Assembly (NCBI GenBank): GCA_964524145.1
Contig: CAZGCA010000073.1
Location: 1-30,428, forward strand
Direction of reading: 5' to 3'
Length of the DNA stretch: 30,428 nt
From: CAZGCA01 sp964524145
Lineage (GTDB): Bacteria > Hydrogenedentota > CAZGCA01
How positions within the stretch are numbered: the stretch's first letter is position 1; each line of letters starts with the position of its first letter. The notes under the pieces were generated by a model. The model worked only from the letters and a program-made list of their open reading frames with translations, ran no database searches and was not told where the DNA came from. The position numbers were made by a program, and so were the translations under genes. Below, in pieces: positions 6,812 through 15,419 of the stretch.

Positions 6812-7365
6812 CGTTTTCCTCCTAAGTTCTTGGACTTCCTTCCCTCTGCTTTGCGATTGTGTGCCACAACCGCCAAAAACTCTTTAGACAATTCTACCAC
6901 ACGCGGGCCAAGGTTATCAAATTACATGCCAGTACCTGCTGCCACATTCCTGTTGAAGAGGAGAGTTCCCATGTGGTGTCGGTTGGTGGTACTTGATGTG
7001 TTAGGAGAGAACCCCAAAACCGTTGTACAAGAGACCCTTGTGCGCAGTCGCTATCGAAACGCGCGGAACGCGTTCCGCAACCATACAAGCCTGACCGACA
7101 CGGAGCGTCTACTGTGAGGTATCACTGATGAACTGTCTGATTTCCGGCACCTTGACAGCTCCTCGCCGATTTCAAGACATTTCGCCTGCTCCCGAGTTGG
7201 GAGACTCTCCATCGCCACCGCGAACCCGATTCTGCGAAACGCTGTCCAATATGGCGCCGGATGAGGTATACTTTGGCAAAGAAGAATCCATCTCGATGCG
7301 ACGGGTGAGAGTGCAAGAACAACGCGTCGCCCGACACAGCGACCGCAGCAGAGGAAGGCCAGCGA
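6812..7365. other. Divergent intergenic region with a 16-base palindrome
   Basis: Lies between the dockerin-like gene (minus) and the dehydrogenase gene (plus). No supported gene. GCGGAACGCGTTCCGC at 7063-7078 is a perfect palindrome. A TATACT word (7267-7272) about 95 bases before the 7366 start could be a -10 box, but its -35 region is poor. A TTGACA at 7152-7157 has no matching -10. Confidence 0.5.
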
Positions 7366-8223
7366 ATGCGTTTGGGTGTCATCGGTCTCGGTCTTGTTGG
7401 CAGGGCTATTGCGAAGCGGCTTCTGTCCGCCGGGTATGAGGTTTGCGGATACGACATCGCTGAAGCGGCCTGCAAGAGCGCTCGGGAGTCGGGTGTCGAG
7501 GTTCTCTCGGACGCACGCCGGGTCGCCGAAAGAGTAGAGACGGTCATTTTGAGCCTGATGACTTCCGAGAACCGGCGCGATTTGCTCTGGGGCAATCAGG
7601 CCGTCGCCGACGTTCTTCAACCCGGCACCTTGATCCTCGATACAACGACTGCGCGGCCGGAGGACATACTCGAGGACCACGCGCGGCTGGCCGAGCAAGA
7701 CGTCCGGCTGATCGACGTGTGTCTGTCGGGTTCCAGCCACGTGGTAGCCGAGGGGCGCGCACTGGCGCTGGTAGGGGACACGAAAGAGAACGCCGACTAC
7801 AGCGATATTCTCGCTGCGTTTTCGAAAACCCAGTACTATTTCGGTACACCCGGCCAGGGCAACCGGGCAAAGCTCATTGTCAATCTTGTGTTTGGACTCA
7901 ACCGCCTCGTGCTGGCGGAAGCCCTCGGGCTGGCAGCCAAGGACGGATTCGATCTCGGGGTTATGATCGAGCTTCTCAAAGAAGGTGAAACGTACTCGGT
8001 GGTGATGGACACGAAGGGACCAAAGATGGTTTCGGGCGTCTACGAGCCGGTCGTTGCGCGTCTGGCGCAGCATCTGAAAGATGTGCGGCTTATTCTCGAG
8101 TACGCGGAAGAGGCGGGCGCGCGCGTCCCGCTCTCGGAGGTCAACGCCCGTCTGATCCAGGAGGTAGTGGACGCCGGCTGGGGCGAACTGGACAACGCGG
8201 CCGTTTTCAAAGCGTACTCGTAA
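7366..8223 (+). CDS. Beta-hydroxyacid dehydrogenase family NAD(P)-binding oxidoreductase
   Basis: 285 aa, full length for the 3-hydroxyisobutyrate/6-phosphogluconate dehydrogenase superfamily. Residues 7-12 (GLGLVG) form the dinucleotide loop, followed by YDI. DVCLSGSS (117-124) matches the substrate-binding D-x-x-x-SG segment, and K169 in GNRAKLIVN fits the catalytic lysine of the GxxxKxxxN helix. The C-terminal all-helical domain is complete. The ATG has a GAGGAAGG site upstream. A PfpI-family gene follows 82 bases downstream on the same strand and may be co-transcribed. Expected to act on a small beta-hydroxy acid (tartronate semialdehyde or hydroxyisobutyrate type) in the cytoplasm; the exact substrate is not readable. 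Confidence 0.88.
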   Translation: MRLGVIGLGLVGRAIAKRLLSAGYEVCGYDIAEAACKSARESGVEVLSDARRVAERVETVILSLMTSENRRDLLWGNQAVADVLQPGTLILDTTTARPEDILEDHARLAEQDVRLIDVCLSGSSHVVAEGRALALVGDTKENADYSDILAAFSKTQYYFGTPGQGNRAKLIVNLVFGLNRLVLAEALGLAAKDGFDLGVMIELLKEGETYSVVMDTKGPKMVSGVYEPVVARLAQHLKDVRLILEYAEEAGARVPLSEVNARLIQEVVDAGWGELDNAAVFKAYS

Positions 8224-8305
8224 CACGTCGCAGGAGGTTATTCTGAACAACGCGAAGCATCTCGATTTGCCGCCTTGTCGCGACACCGGGTAGAGGAGGG
8301 TGAAG

Positions 8306-8869
8306 ATGGGAAAAGTGCTCTTGGTGATCGGAGACGGCGGTGAAGTGATTGACACGATGGTTCCGTACCATCGCCTGGGAGAGGACTATGAGGTGGTGAT
8401 CGCAGCACCGGAGAAACGCACCTATCATTTGGTCCAGCATGAACGCCATCCTGACTGGGACATTACGGTGGAATCGCCGGGCTACCATCTCGAATCCGAT
8501 ATCGCGTTCCGCGACGTAAACCCGGATGATTATATCGCGCTCGTGCTGCCGGGCGGACGGGCGCCGGAGTTCCTGCGCTACGACCCGGACCTGATCCGTA
8601 TCACGCGGGACTTCTTCGAGAAGAAGAAACCGGTGGCATCGATCTGCCACGGGATCGAAATTCTGGCAACGGCGGACGTCATTCGCGGGGTGGAAGTGAC
8701 GACAATTCCGCGATGTCGTTTTGACGTCGAGGTCGTCGGGGCCAAATACCTCGACCAACCGCTCGTGATTTCCGGTAATCTCTTCTGCTGCCGCTACAAG
8801 AAAGAATGCTCGGCCTGGATGAAGGCTTTTGCAGAAGAACTCGGGAGGCGCGCGGCGAACGGGGAATAG
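8306..8869 (+). CDS. DJ-1/PfpI family protein
   Basis: 187 aa. A class I glutamine-amidotransferase-like fold with the nucleophile elbow SICHGIE (C114), the LPGGRAPEFLR segment and an N-terminal glutamate (E13 in DGGEVID) that usually contacts the cysteine. Members act as deglycases, chaperones or proteases, and the function of this one is open. The ATG at 8306 is preferred over the in-frame GTG at 8300 because GAGGAGGG (8293-8300) is then correctly spaced and would otherwise overlap the start. It follows the 7366-8223 dehydrogenase by 82 bases, so a shared role in handling reactive carbonyl metabolites is possible (inference). Confidence 0.88.
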   Translation: MGKVLLVIGDGGEVIDTMVPYHRLGEDYEVVIAAPEKRTYHLVQHERHPDWDITVESPGYHLESDIAFRDVNPDDYIALVLPGGRAPEFLRYDPDLIRITRDFFEKKKPVASICHGIEILATADVIRGVEVTTIPRCRFDVEVVGAKYLDQPLVISGNLFCCRYKKECSAWMKAFAEELGRRAANGE

Positions 8870-8873
8870 CGGA

Positions 8874-8904
8874 TTGTCAATTGTGGCGGCCAATGACATA
8901 TACT
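8874..8904 (+). promoter_or_regulatory. Possible sigma-70-type promoter for the exported-protein operon
   Basis: TTGTCA (8874-8879), 19 bases, TATACT (8899-8904): 5/6 matches each, but the spacing is long. It lies just after the PfpI stop, about 165 bases before the 9070 start. Confidence 0.35.
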
Positions 8905-9069
8905 TATGGAGATAGGATCTGGTGGAAGCAAGGAGAAGGCTTAACGTTGAACCGTTGGCAGGACCCAGGGGTATCAACCCGGGTGGAGAGGTCGACTCGG
9001 GCACCAGCGTGTGAAACGTGTTCTGAAGGCGTACAGCTATACTGAACGCTCAGTAGCCGGGAGATTGGA

Positions 9070-10449
9070 ATGAGAAGAAACCGTGTGAGAGTTGCTGCGG
9101 TCATCGTGTTAAGCATTGTAGCATCGTTCTTGATAAGCCCCTGCAACACTGCTGATGGTGAACTTCTTGCGGGCGCGTCCAAACGAAGCGTTGCGCCTCC
9201 TTTTCCCACACACATGGGCGGTTTCAGCGACCGAACAGCGACCTTCACCGGCGTTCACGACGACATATTCGTGCGTGCGCTGGTTCTGGACGATGGAACT
9301 GCGCCTCTGGCCTTGATCGGCTCGGATCTCATGGCGATCGATGCCGCAATGGTGCAGAGTGTGCGAACAGAAATCGAGAAGGCAACCCAAATTCCCGCTG
9401 CAAACATAGTGGTATCGTCCGCGCACAATCATTCCGCACCATCCTACTACCAGCTCGAACGACGAGGGGAAACAAAGCTCCCTCTCAGGGACTTTCTCGT
9501 CGAACAATTCGCCGAGGCTGCCATCGAGGCCTATGAGAAACGGGTACCGGCCCGCATCGGGTTTCGGACGGGTGTGCTGAACGGCGCCACCCGCAACCGC
9601 CAGCAGGAGAACGAAGACGTTATCGACCCGCAGGTCGGCGTTCTGCGCGTCGAAGAGTTGGAAGGTCGCAAGATCATCGCCATCCTGTTCAATTTCACCG
9701 GCCATCCCGTGATCCTCGGGTCGGACAACCTGTTGCTGTCCGGAGAATATCCGGGCGCGGCGTGCCGGGCGATCGAGAAGCTGATGGGCGGTGTCGCCAT
9801 CTTCACGCAGGGAGCCTGCGGCGACGTGACTGTACACCGAAGCGGCGATCCCTTCCTGGAGATCGATCGGGTCGGGCGGTTGCTGGCAGGCGAAGTGATC
9901 AAGACGGCCGAGTTCATACGCGGCGAGGAAACGGTATCTCTGGCCGCTGCTTCGAGAGTGTTGAATCTGGCGCCGAGAGCTCTTCCGACCGTTGCAGAAG
10001 CCCAGGAATCCGTCGATTATGGCCGGGCGTCATTGGAACAGGCGGAAAAGCGAGATGCACATACCGAGATCCAGCGGCAATTCCGCAAGAGAAACCAGCT
10101 GCTTTCCGCCACTCTTCGACAGGCAAAGGCCCTGAAAAGGGGTACGCTCAAACATCCGGAGACGTATGAGGCGGAGGTGCAGGTGTTGCAGGTGGGTGAT
10201 CTCATCATTGTCGCCGTTCCCGGCGAGCTCTTCGTCGAGTACGCGTTGGAGATGCGCGCTCGTATCAGGCAGATTCTCGGAAAAGAGATGATCCTCGTCG
10301 GGTTTGCCAACGGCTACATTGGCTACATCGTCACCCCGCGTGCTATGGAAACGGGCGGCTACGAAGCATCAGTAACGCGTGTTGGCTCCTCTGCCGGGAG
10401 GCGTATGACCGAAACGGCGGCGGCGCTTCTGGGAGAACTGACTGAGTAG
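9070..10449 (+). CDS. Exported neutral/alkaline ceramidase-domain protein
   Basis: 459 aa with an N-terminal signal (MRRNRVRVAAVIVLSIVASFL...). AGASKRSVAPPFPTHMGGF, HDDIFVRALVLDDG (H63, D64) and SSAHNHSAP (116-124) match the zinc-site region of the neutral/alkaline non-lysosomal ceramidase N-terminal domain. QGACGDV (247-253) replaces the usual QGNxGD loop. Full ceramidases are about 650-750 aa with an extra C-terminal Ig-like domain. This short form is common in environmental bacteria and is unproven as a ceramidase; it may hydrolyse other amides or esters. A ChbG-like deacetylase starts 43 bases after its stop, followed by an NHL protein, all exported. Confidence 0.85.
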   Translation: MRRNRVRVAAVIVLSIVASFLISPCNTADGELLAGASKRSVAPPFPTHMGGFSDRTATFTGVHDDIFVRALVLDDGTAPLALIGSDLMAIDAAMVQSVRTEIEKATQIPAANIVVSSAHNHSAPSYYQLERRGETKLPLRDFLVEQFAEAAIEAYEKRVPARIGFRTGVLNGATRNRQQENEDVIDPQVGVLRVEELEGRKIIAILFNFTGHPVILGSDNLLLSGEYPGAACRAIEKLMGGVAIFTQGACGDVTVHRSGDPFLEIDRVGRLLAGEVIKTAEFIRGEETVSLAAASRVLNLAPRALPTVAEAQESVDYGRASLEQAEKRDAHTEIQRQFRKRNQLLSATLRQAKALKRGTLKHPETYEAEVQVLQVGDLIIVAVPGELFVEYALEMRARIRQILGKEMILVGFANGYIGYIVTPRAMETGGYEASVTRVGSSAGRRMTETAAALLGELTE

Positions 10450-10492
10450 GCGCACAGTGTGTGCGCGAAGTCTGTGGAGAAAGGAGTAAACG

Positions 10493-11461
10493 ATGAAACA
10501 CGCAGTGTCTGTAATGGTTTTTGCTTTGGTGTGGGGTGTTGTGTTCAACGCGGCAGCGGACGAGACTTACGCTGAGCGGCTTGGCTGGGGTCCCGAAGAC
10601 CGTGTGCTCATCATCCACTGCGACGATGGCGGTATGTCGCATGCGTCCAACATGGGAGCTATCGAGGCCCTCGAGTACGGGCTGGTCACGTCGGTGAGCG
10701 CCATGATGCCGTGCTCGTGGATCAGCGAATTTGCAGAGTACGTGAAGAAGCATCCGGATACGGACATGGGAATCCACCTGACCTTAACCTCGGAATGGGA
10801 CGGGTACCGCTGGGGACCTGTGGCCGGGAAGAAAGCGGCGCCGGGACTGGCGGACGAGCAGGGGTGCTTGTGGGATAACGTCCAGCTGGTCGTGGAGAAC
10901 GCGACACCAGACGAGATCGAGACGGAGATCCGAGCCCAGGTCGATCGTGCGGAAACGATGGGCCTTCCCATCACACACCTCGACTCGCACATGGGCACAC
11001 TGATGGCGAACCCGTCGTTCTTCGAGCGTTACGCGAAGGTGGGAATCGAGAAACAGATACCCATCCTTATCGTCTCTCCCAGAATGCTAAGAGGCAGGGC
11101 CGGCGAAAGGGCAAAGCTGCTGGGCGACATGGTCGACCGAGTCTGGGACGCGGGCCTGCCGGTTATCGACCACATCCACACGGCAAGCTATGGGTGGAAG
11201 ACCACCGAGAAGGTTGACCTCTACAGCAAAGCTATCCGTAACCTCAAACCGGGTATCACGGAGATGATCATCCACTGCACGAAACCTGACGACGTGATTG
11301 GCGTGATCACCAACAACCGCGAACTCCTGTACGGCGACTACTATGCGATGATCAGTCCCGACATTAAGAAGGTTATCGAGGAAGAAGGTATCATCCTCAC
11401 CACTTGGCGCGAGCTGAAAGAGCGGCGTGACCGCGTGAAGCCGAGTAAGGCCGGCGGCTGA
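10493..11461 (+). CDS. Exported ChbG/YdjC-like carbohydrate deacetylase
   Basis: 322 aa with a signal peptide (hydrophobic residues 5-20, cleavage near NAAA|DE). IIHCDDGGMSHASNMG carries the aspartate pair (D44, D45) and H50; MGIHLTLTSEW has H95; THLDSHMGT has H162 and H166. Together these fit the metal site of the YdjC/ChbG family, which removes N-acetyl groups from oligosaccharides such as diacetylchitobiose. The E. coli enzyme is cytoplasmic, so an exported version is notable. The ATG has an AAGGAG site 9 bases upstream. It lies in the middle of the three-gene exported cluster 9070-12808. Confidence 0.85.
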   Translation: MKHAVSVMVFALVWGVVFNAAADETYAERLGWGPEDRVLIIHCDDGGMSHASNMGAIEALEYGLVTSVSAMMPCSWISEFAEYVKKHPDTDMGIHLTLTSEWDGYRWGPVAGKKAAPGLADEQGCLWDNVQLVVENATPDEIETEIRAQVDRAETMGLPITHLDSHMGTLMANPSFFERYAKVGIEKQIPILIVSPRMLRGRAGERAKLLGDMVDRVWDAGLPVIDHIHTASYGWKTTEKVDLYSKAIRNLKPGITEMIIHCTKPDDVIGVITNNRELLYGDYYAMISPDIKKVIEEEGIILTTWRELKERRDRVKPSKAGG

Positions 11462-11506
11462 CGGACCGACCTGAAAGAGCTATCCGAGAGAAGGGAGGGT
11501 AAGTAA

Positions 11507-12808
11507 ATGAGAGCCGATACCTGCAAGAACCGCGTCTTGAAGAGTTGTTGGGGTGTGTTGGCGGTTGTTCTGATGAGTCACGCGGCATTCGCCCAGCCGG
11601 CTTCGAAGCATCACCGCGCGACGATCTCGCCTTCCCTGGTGTACCTGCAGCCCGGCGAGGAGCAGCAGTTTAAGGTAGTCATTGCGGCGACGCGGCTCAT
11701 GGCGGCGCAGGCCCCGCAGCACGTGAGCTGGGGAGTCAATGACGTTCCCAACGGGAACGGTGAAGTGGGCACCATCGATCAAACCGGATTGTACCATGCA
11801 CCCTCGACCGTGCCCTCACCGCGCGAAGTCCACGTCTGCGCGGAAGTACCTGAGGCGGCGAACCGCTACCTCTGGGCTACGGTGATCATTGGAGATTCTC
11901 CTCCCAAGTATCGGCAACTGCACATCTGGTCGGAACCAGTGGCGGAGGCCACCGGCAAAACGGCCCATCTCCAAGACCCGCACGGGATCGGTCTCGACAA
12001 GGACGGTAACATCCTCATTGCCGACCAGAGCGGGAACACGGTTCACCGATATACAGCCCAAGGCGACTATCTGGGTCAGATCGGGCTGGGCAGTGGCAGC
12101 GAACCCGGCCAGTTTACTGAACCGCGGATCGTGATGTCGGATCGCGCGGGACGCATCTTCGTCAGCGACAGCAAAGGTGACCGGCCGCGCATACAGGTGT
12201 TCAGTCCGGAGGGAGAGTTTCTCCAGATATTCGCCGATAAAGGCATGCAGCCGGGCATGATCCTTCGCTGCCACGGAATGGATTTCGGCCCGGACCAGCG
12301 TCTTTACACTGTCGACGTCGACAACATGCGCATCAACGTCTACGACAACTCGGGCGAGTTTCTCTATAGCTGGGGCACGGAGGGGTTGAATCCCGGCGAG
12401 TTCAACTCACCGCACGGGGTGTGTGTCGACAGGAACAGCGACGTGTTTGTGACCGGCTACTACGGTCCCACCCAGAAGTTCAACGCCGAAGGGGACTTTC
12501 TTCTCGCGTTCGGCCATGGGGACCCGCCCGATGGACCGGTCTATTTCCATAACGTGACCGGGGACAAGTGGGGCAACGTCTACGTGATGGTGCGCACGCT
12601 GGGCGGATACCAAGGGGCGCTCCAGACCGACGACGGCAAGAAGGTCAGCATCATGAAATACAACAACAACGGGGATCTCATCACGGGTTGGAGTTTCTCC
12701 TCGCCGGATCACCGGGAGACGTCAGCCGTGGTCGACGAGGAGGGGCGAGTCTACGCATTGTTCGTGGGCTCCCGCGAGATGGGTGTCGAGGTCTTCGTAG
12801 AGGAGTAA
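11507..12808 (+). CDS. Exported Ig-like plus NHL-repeat beta-propeller protein
   Basis: 433 aa. A signal peptide ends AFA|QP. Residues about 40-130 form a bacterial Ig-like segment (ATISPSLVYLQPGEEQQFKV, GTIDQTGLYHAPSTVP). The rest is a propeller of NHL-type blades: LQDPHGIGLDKDGNILIAD, TEPRIVMSDRAGRIFVSD, CHGMDFGPDQRLYTVD, NSPHGVCVDRNSDVFVTG. NHL propellers bind ligands or proteins, and some carry out lyase chemistry; no catalytic set is evident here. The ATG has a GGGAGGGT site. It is the last gene of the exported trio and starts 45 bases after the deacetylase stop. Confidence 0.85.
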   Translation: MRADTCKNRVLKSCWGVLAVVLMSHAAFAQPASKHHRATISPSLVYLQPGEEQQFKVVIAATRLMAAQAPQHVSWGVNDVPNGNGEVGTIDQTGLYHAPSTVPSPREVHVCAEVPEAANRYLWATVIIGDSPPKYRQLHIWSEPVAEATGKTAHLQDPHGIGLDKDGNILIADQSGNTVHRYTAQGDYLGQIGLGSGSEPGQFTEPRIVMSDRAGRIFVSDSKGDRPRIQVFSPEGEFLQIFADKGMQPGMILRCHGMDFGPDQRLYTVDVDNMRINVYDNSGEFLYSWGTEGLNPGEFNSPHGVCVDRNSDVFVTGYYGPTQKFNAEGDFLLAFGHGDPPDGPVYFHNVTGDKWGNVYVMVRTLGGYQGALQTDDGKKVSIMKYNNNGDLITGWSFSSPDHRETSAVVDEEGRVYALFVGSREMGVEVFVEE

Positions 12809-12929
12809 GCCAGGCGTCTCCCGAGTCCCATCTTATGAATGGACGCCGGAGGAGAGATGCTCGTGGCCGACGGAATGTCTTTTTGGGAATGGCGCCCCGC
12901 ATCGCGTCCCATTCCTGTCTGGGAAACGT

Positions 12930-12958
12930 TTGACACGGATAGAGTTTTGCCTTACAAT
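12930..12958 (+). promoter_or_regulatory. Strong sigma-70-type promoter for the permease gene
   Basis: Perfect TTGACA (12930-12935), optimal 17-base spacer, TACAAT (12953-12958, 5/6). The permease ATG is 96 bases downstream, with a GAGGAGGAG ribosome site at 13041-13049. This argues that the permease is transcribed separately from the upstream exported trio. Confidence 0.75.
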
Positions 12959-13054
12959 CCCGCGTATGGGACGTCACGGCAGAGGTATACGTAGAGGGGA
13001 CAACCGTGATGATGGGCGATGGAGGCCGGATCTGAACAAAGAGGAGGAGAAACA

Positions 13055-14416
13055 ATGAGTAATGGCACAATGCCGAGTTATCTGAAGTTGGCGACGGCGA
13101 ATCCTGCCGAAAACCGGGCGCCATGGTACAAGAACACGGCCCCTGCGTATGCGGGTATTTTTCTCTGGGTCGTGTTCTACATGGCGATCGCTGACAACAC
13201 ATTGTCTCAGGCTGGATTGGGGTTGAGCCTGTTGGGGCTCGTCATTGCGGCACTGGTTTGTCATTTCCTCTTCTACCTCGTACCCGGGCTGTTCGGTATG
13301 AAGACGGGGTATCCACTGTACGTGGTAGGGTCCTCGACTTACGGGACGCTGGGCGGGTTCCTTGTGCCGGGCCTGTTGATGGGGCTGCTCCAGTTTGGAT
13401 GGCTCGCGGTGAATACGGCCGTCTCGACCGATTTCATTCTCCAGGCGGCGGGCAAACCGCCGGCGGTGGATCCTGCAACCGGCGCCTTCAGCGGGGGCGT
13501 CGCCTTCACGATAGTGGCGATCGTCTGGGCTCTGGTGGCCGTGTTCGTGGCTATCAAAGGCATTCAGTATGTGGGCAAGGTATCGACGTTTCTGCCTATT
13601 GTCCCGCTCGTAATGATCGTGATCGTCTTCCTGACGAACGTTGGCAGCGCGGGCGACTTCCAGGTGGCCGAGAACGCCAAGCCTATGGTGGGCTTTCTGA
13701 CGATGATAGGGATGGTTGTTGGCTTCTTCGCAACAGCCGGCGCAGCCGGTGTGGACTTTGGAATGGGCAACCGCAACTCGAGAGACATTCAGCTTGGCGG
13801 ACTTGTCGGTATTGCGCTGGCAATCGTCGTAGCCGGCGGCCTGCCTCTGGTGGCGATCGCCGGTGCGCACGGGGCCAACCCCGAGCTCAAAAGCTACATC
13901 TTCGATGCTGTTATCCGTGCACAAGGTGGTTTCCTGTCCAAGATCATGTTCGTTCTCTTCGCTGTGGCAAGCTTTGCGCCGGCGTGCTTCTGCTCATTCA
14001 TCGCAGGCAACAGCATCGGAACGATGTTCCCGAAGACCAACAAGACTGCCATGGTGCTCGTAGGCGCAATCGTTGCCATTGTGCTGGCCGCGACAGGCGT
14101 GGCGCTCAATCTGATGGGGGTCTTCTCAATCATCGGAGCTTCGTTCGGACCGATTTGCGGCTCGATGGCCGCCGATTACCTGTTGAGCGGACGTAAATGG
14201 GCAGGCCCGCGAAAGGGTATCAACTGGGCGGGTTACATCGCGTGGGCCGTGGGATTCGTCGTTGCGATCCTCCCGATGATAAACGGCGACAAGTTCGGTT
14301 TTATCTCACCGGCACCGGTTATCGCGTTTGTGATAGGCTTTGTCCTGTACGCACTGCTCGCCAAGGCGGGGCTCGAACCCGAGGTGACCGAGATGGGTTC
14401 AGCCGAGAGTGTGTAA
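13055..14416 (+). CDS. NCS1-type nucleobase/cytosine permease-like transporter
   Basis: 453 aa with about 12 hydrophobic segments. The N-terminus (ENRAPWYKNTAPAYAGIFLWVVFY), the GWLAVNTAVSTDF segment and the AAGAAGVDFGMGNRNSRDI region resemble CodB-like members of the NCS1 family, which import cytosine, purines, allantoin or hydantoins with a cation. The C-terminal MAADYLLSGRKW motif also fits. The ATG at 13055 is chosen over a longer frame (13019) because GAGGAGGAG lies 5 bases upstream. It has its own promoter (12930-12958). It follows the exported hydrolase cluster, so it could take up a product released outside. The substrate is not predictable from sequence. Confidence 0.85.
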   Translation: MSNGTMPSYLKLATANPAENRAPWYKNTAPAYAGIFLWVVFYMAIADNTLSQAGLGLSLLGLVIAALVCHFLFYLVPGLFGMKTGYPLYVVGSSTYGTLGGFLVPGLLMGLLQFGWLAVNTAVSTDFILQAAGKPPAVDPATGAFSGGVAFTIVAIVWALVAVFVAIKGIQYVGKVSTFLPIVPLVMIVIVFLTNVGSAGDFQVAENAKPMVGFLTMIGMVVGFFATAGAAGVDFGMGNRNSRDIQLGGLVGIALAIVVAGGLPLVAIAGAHGANPELKSYIFDAVIRAQGGFLSKIMFVLFAVASFAPACFCSFIAGNSIGTMFPKTNKTAMVLVGAIVAIVLAATGVALNLMGVFSIIGASFGPICGSMAADYLLSGRKWAGPRKGINWAGYIAWAVGFVVAILPMINGDKFGFISPAPVIAFVIGFVLYALLAKAGLEPEVTEMGSAESV

Positions 14417-14428
14417 GCGCAACTGTGG

Positions 14429-14464
14429 CTCTACATCATGCCGCGCTGAAACGCGCATGTAGAG
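14429..14464. terminator. Hairpin between convergent permease and UVR-motif genes
   Basis: CTCTACAT (14429-14436) pairs with ATGTAGAG (14457-14464), with an inner GCGC/GCGC pair. It lies 12 bases after the permease stop. No T-run follows, so termination is likely but not certain. Confidence 0.45.
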
Positions 14465-14542
14465 ATATTGACAAGAGAGCAGGGTTGGTCTCGGGCATAA
14501 CCCGAAGGGAGTCGAGCAGGTTGGCTTAGGGTCGACGGAACG

Positions 14543-15301
14543 CTACGTTTGTCGCTCGAACCCTTTAATCTTGTCTCGCAACGCGGCGGCCTCCTCGAAG
14601 TTTTCGGCTGCCACGGCTGCGCGCAGATCTTCCTCGAGCGCCTCTTTGGGACCTTTAGGCCTTGTTGCGTCAATCTCCTCGACCAGTCGCCGCAACACCT
14701 TTGTTTCGACGCATGTTTCGAAGAGATCCTCGCGCTCGAAGCCGTCGAAGAAGGTTCTGATCCTGCCGAGCCCCTCGTTGGCTTCCTGTAGCGCATCGTC
14801 GTAGCACCGTTTGTGCAGCAGCGCGGCCGCACGTGCGCGTGTCTGCATCATGATGACGTATGGGCGGAAGTGCTCGAGCGAGAGCTTATCGGTTTCCTCT
14901 GCCGCGTACTTCTTCACAAGGTCGAAGAGGTCCAGGTTGTGCTGTGTGTCGCGAGCGACTGCGTCGAACTCTTGCAGGTGGAACAGGGCGAGGTAGCGGT
15001 GGTAATACTGCAATCCCTCGTCGCGTAACGCCTGGCACTCTCGCGACAAGAGTTTGAACCCTTTGTCGGTGGTGTATCGCCGCACATAATCCTCAAGTAG
15101 GAAGGAGTAGTGGTCGAGCAACGACTCGCTTCCGTGAGGACGCTTACCGTCGGGCCGGCCGGTCAGTTCCATCTGCAGCACGCCGAGCTCGATCCGCATC
15201 TGCAGCTTCTCTGTTCCGTCAAGGCCGAGGATCTTCCTTGCAGATACCTCGCCGGGTTCATAATCCCATCTGTCGAATATAGGGCTTATATCGTAGCTCA
15301 T
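14543..15301 (-). CDS. UvrB/UvrC (UVR) motif protein of unknown function
   Basis: 252 aa, mostly helical, cytoplasmic. The last 30 residues (EEDLRAAVAAENFEEAAALR, then DKIKGF) are a clear UVR motif, the helical hairpin that joins UvrB to UvrC and also occurs in McsA and ClpC. No nuclease, helicase or zinc-finger part is present. The N-terminus (IFDRWDYEPGEVSARKILGLDG, then QMRIELGVLQMELTGRPDG) looks strongly conserved; I recall similar proteins from Planctomycetes. No good ribosome site precedes ATG 15301. It lies 118 bases downstream of rmuC on the same strand, so a DNA-repair or protein-quality link is plausible but unproven. Confidence 0.75.
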   Translation of the reverse strand: MSYDISPIFDRWDYEPGEVSARKILGLDGTEKLQMRIELGVLQMELTGRPDGKRPHGSESLLDHYSFLLEDYVRRYTTDKGFKLLSRECQALRDEGLQYYHRYLALFHLQEFDAVARDTQHNLDLFDLVKKYAAEETDKLSLEHFRPYVIMMQTRARAAALLHKRCYDDALQEANEGLGRIRTFFDGFEREDLFETCVETKVLRRLVEEIDATRPKGPKEALEEDLRAAVAAENFEEAAALRDKIKGFERQT

Positions 15302-15419
15302 CGTTGCTCTATACGCTTACGCCGCACAAGTCCACTTCCGATATAATCATACCACAGTCCGCGTTCGCTGGCAAAAAAGCCTGCGAAATCGGTGCCGGTG
15401 AATCCATGGAGCAGAGCAA

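Noticed and set aside
7152..7180. TTGACA as a promoter for the dehydrogenase gene
   Set aside because: At 16-18 bases downstream there is no acceptable -10 box.
7051..8355. 434-codon minus-strand frame opposite the dehydrogenase
   Set aside because: It is the codon-bias shadow of the 7366-8223 gene, which has a good ribosome site and clear motifs. The minus frame shows no domain and runs through the intergenic palindrome.
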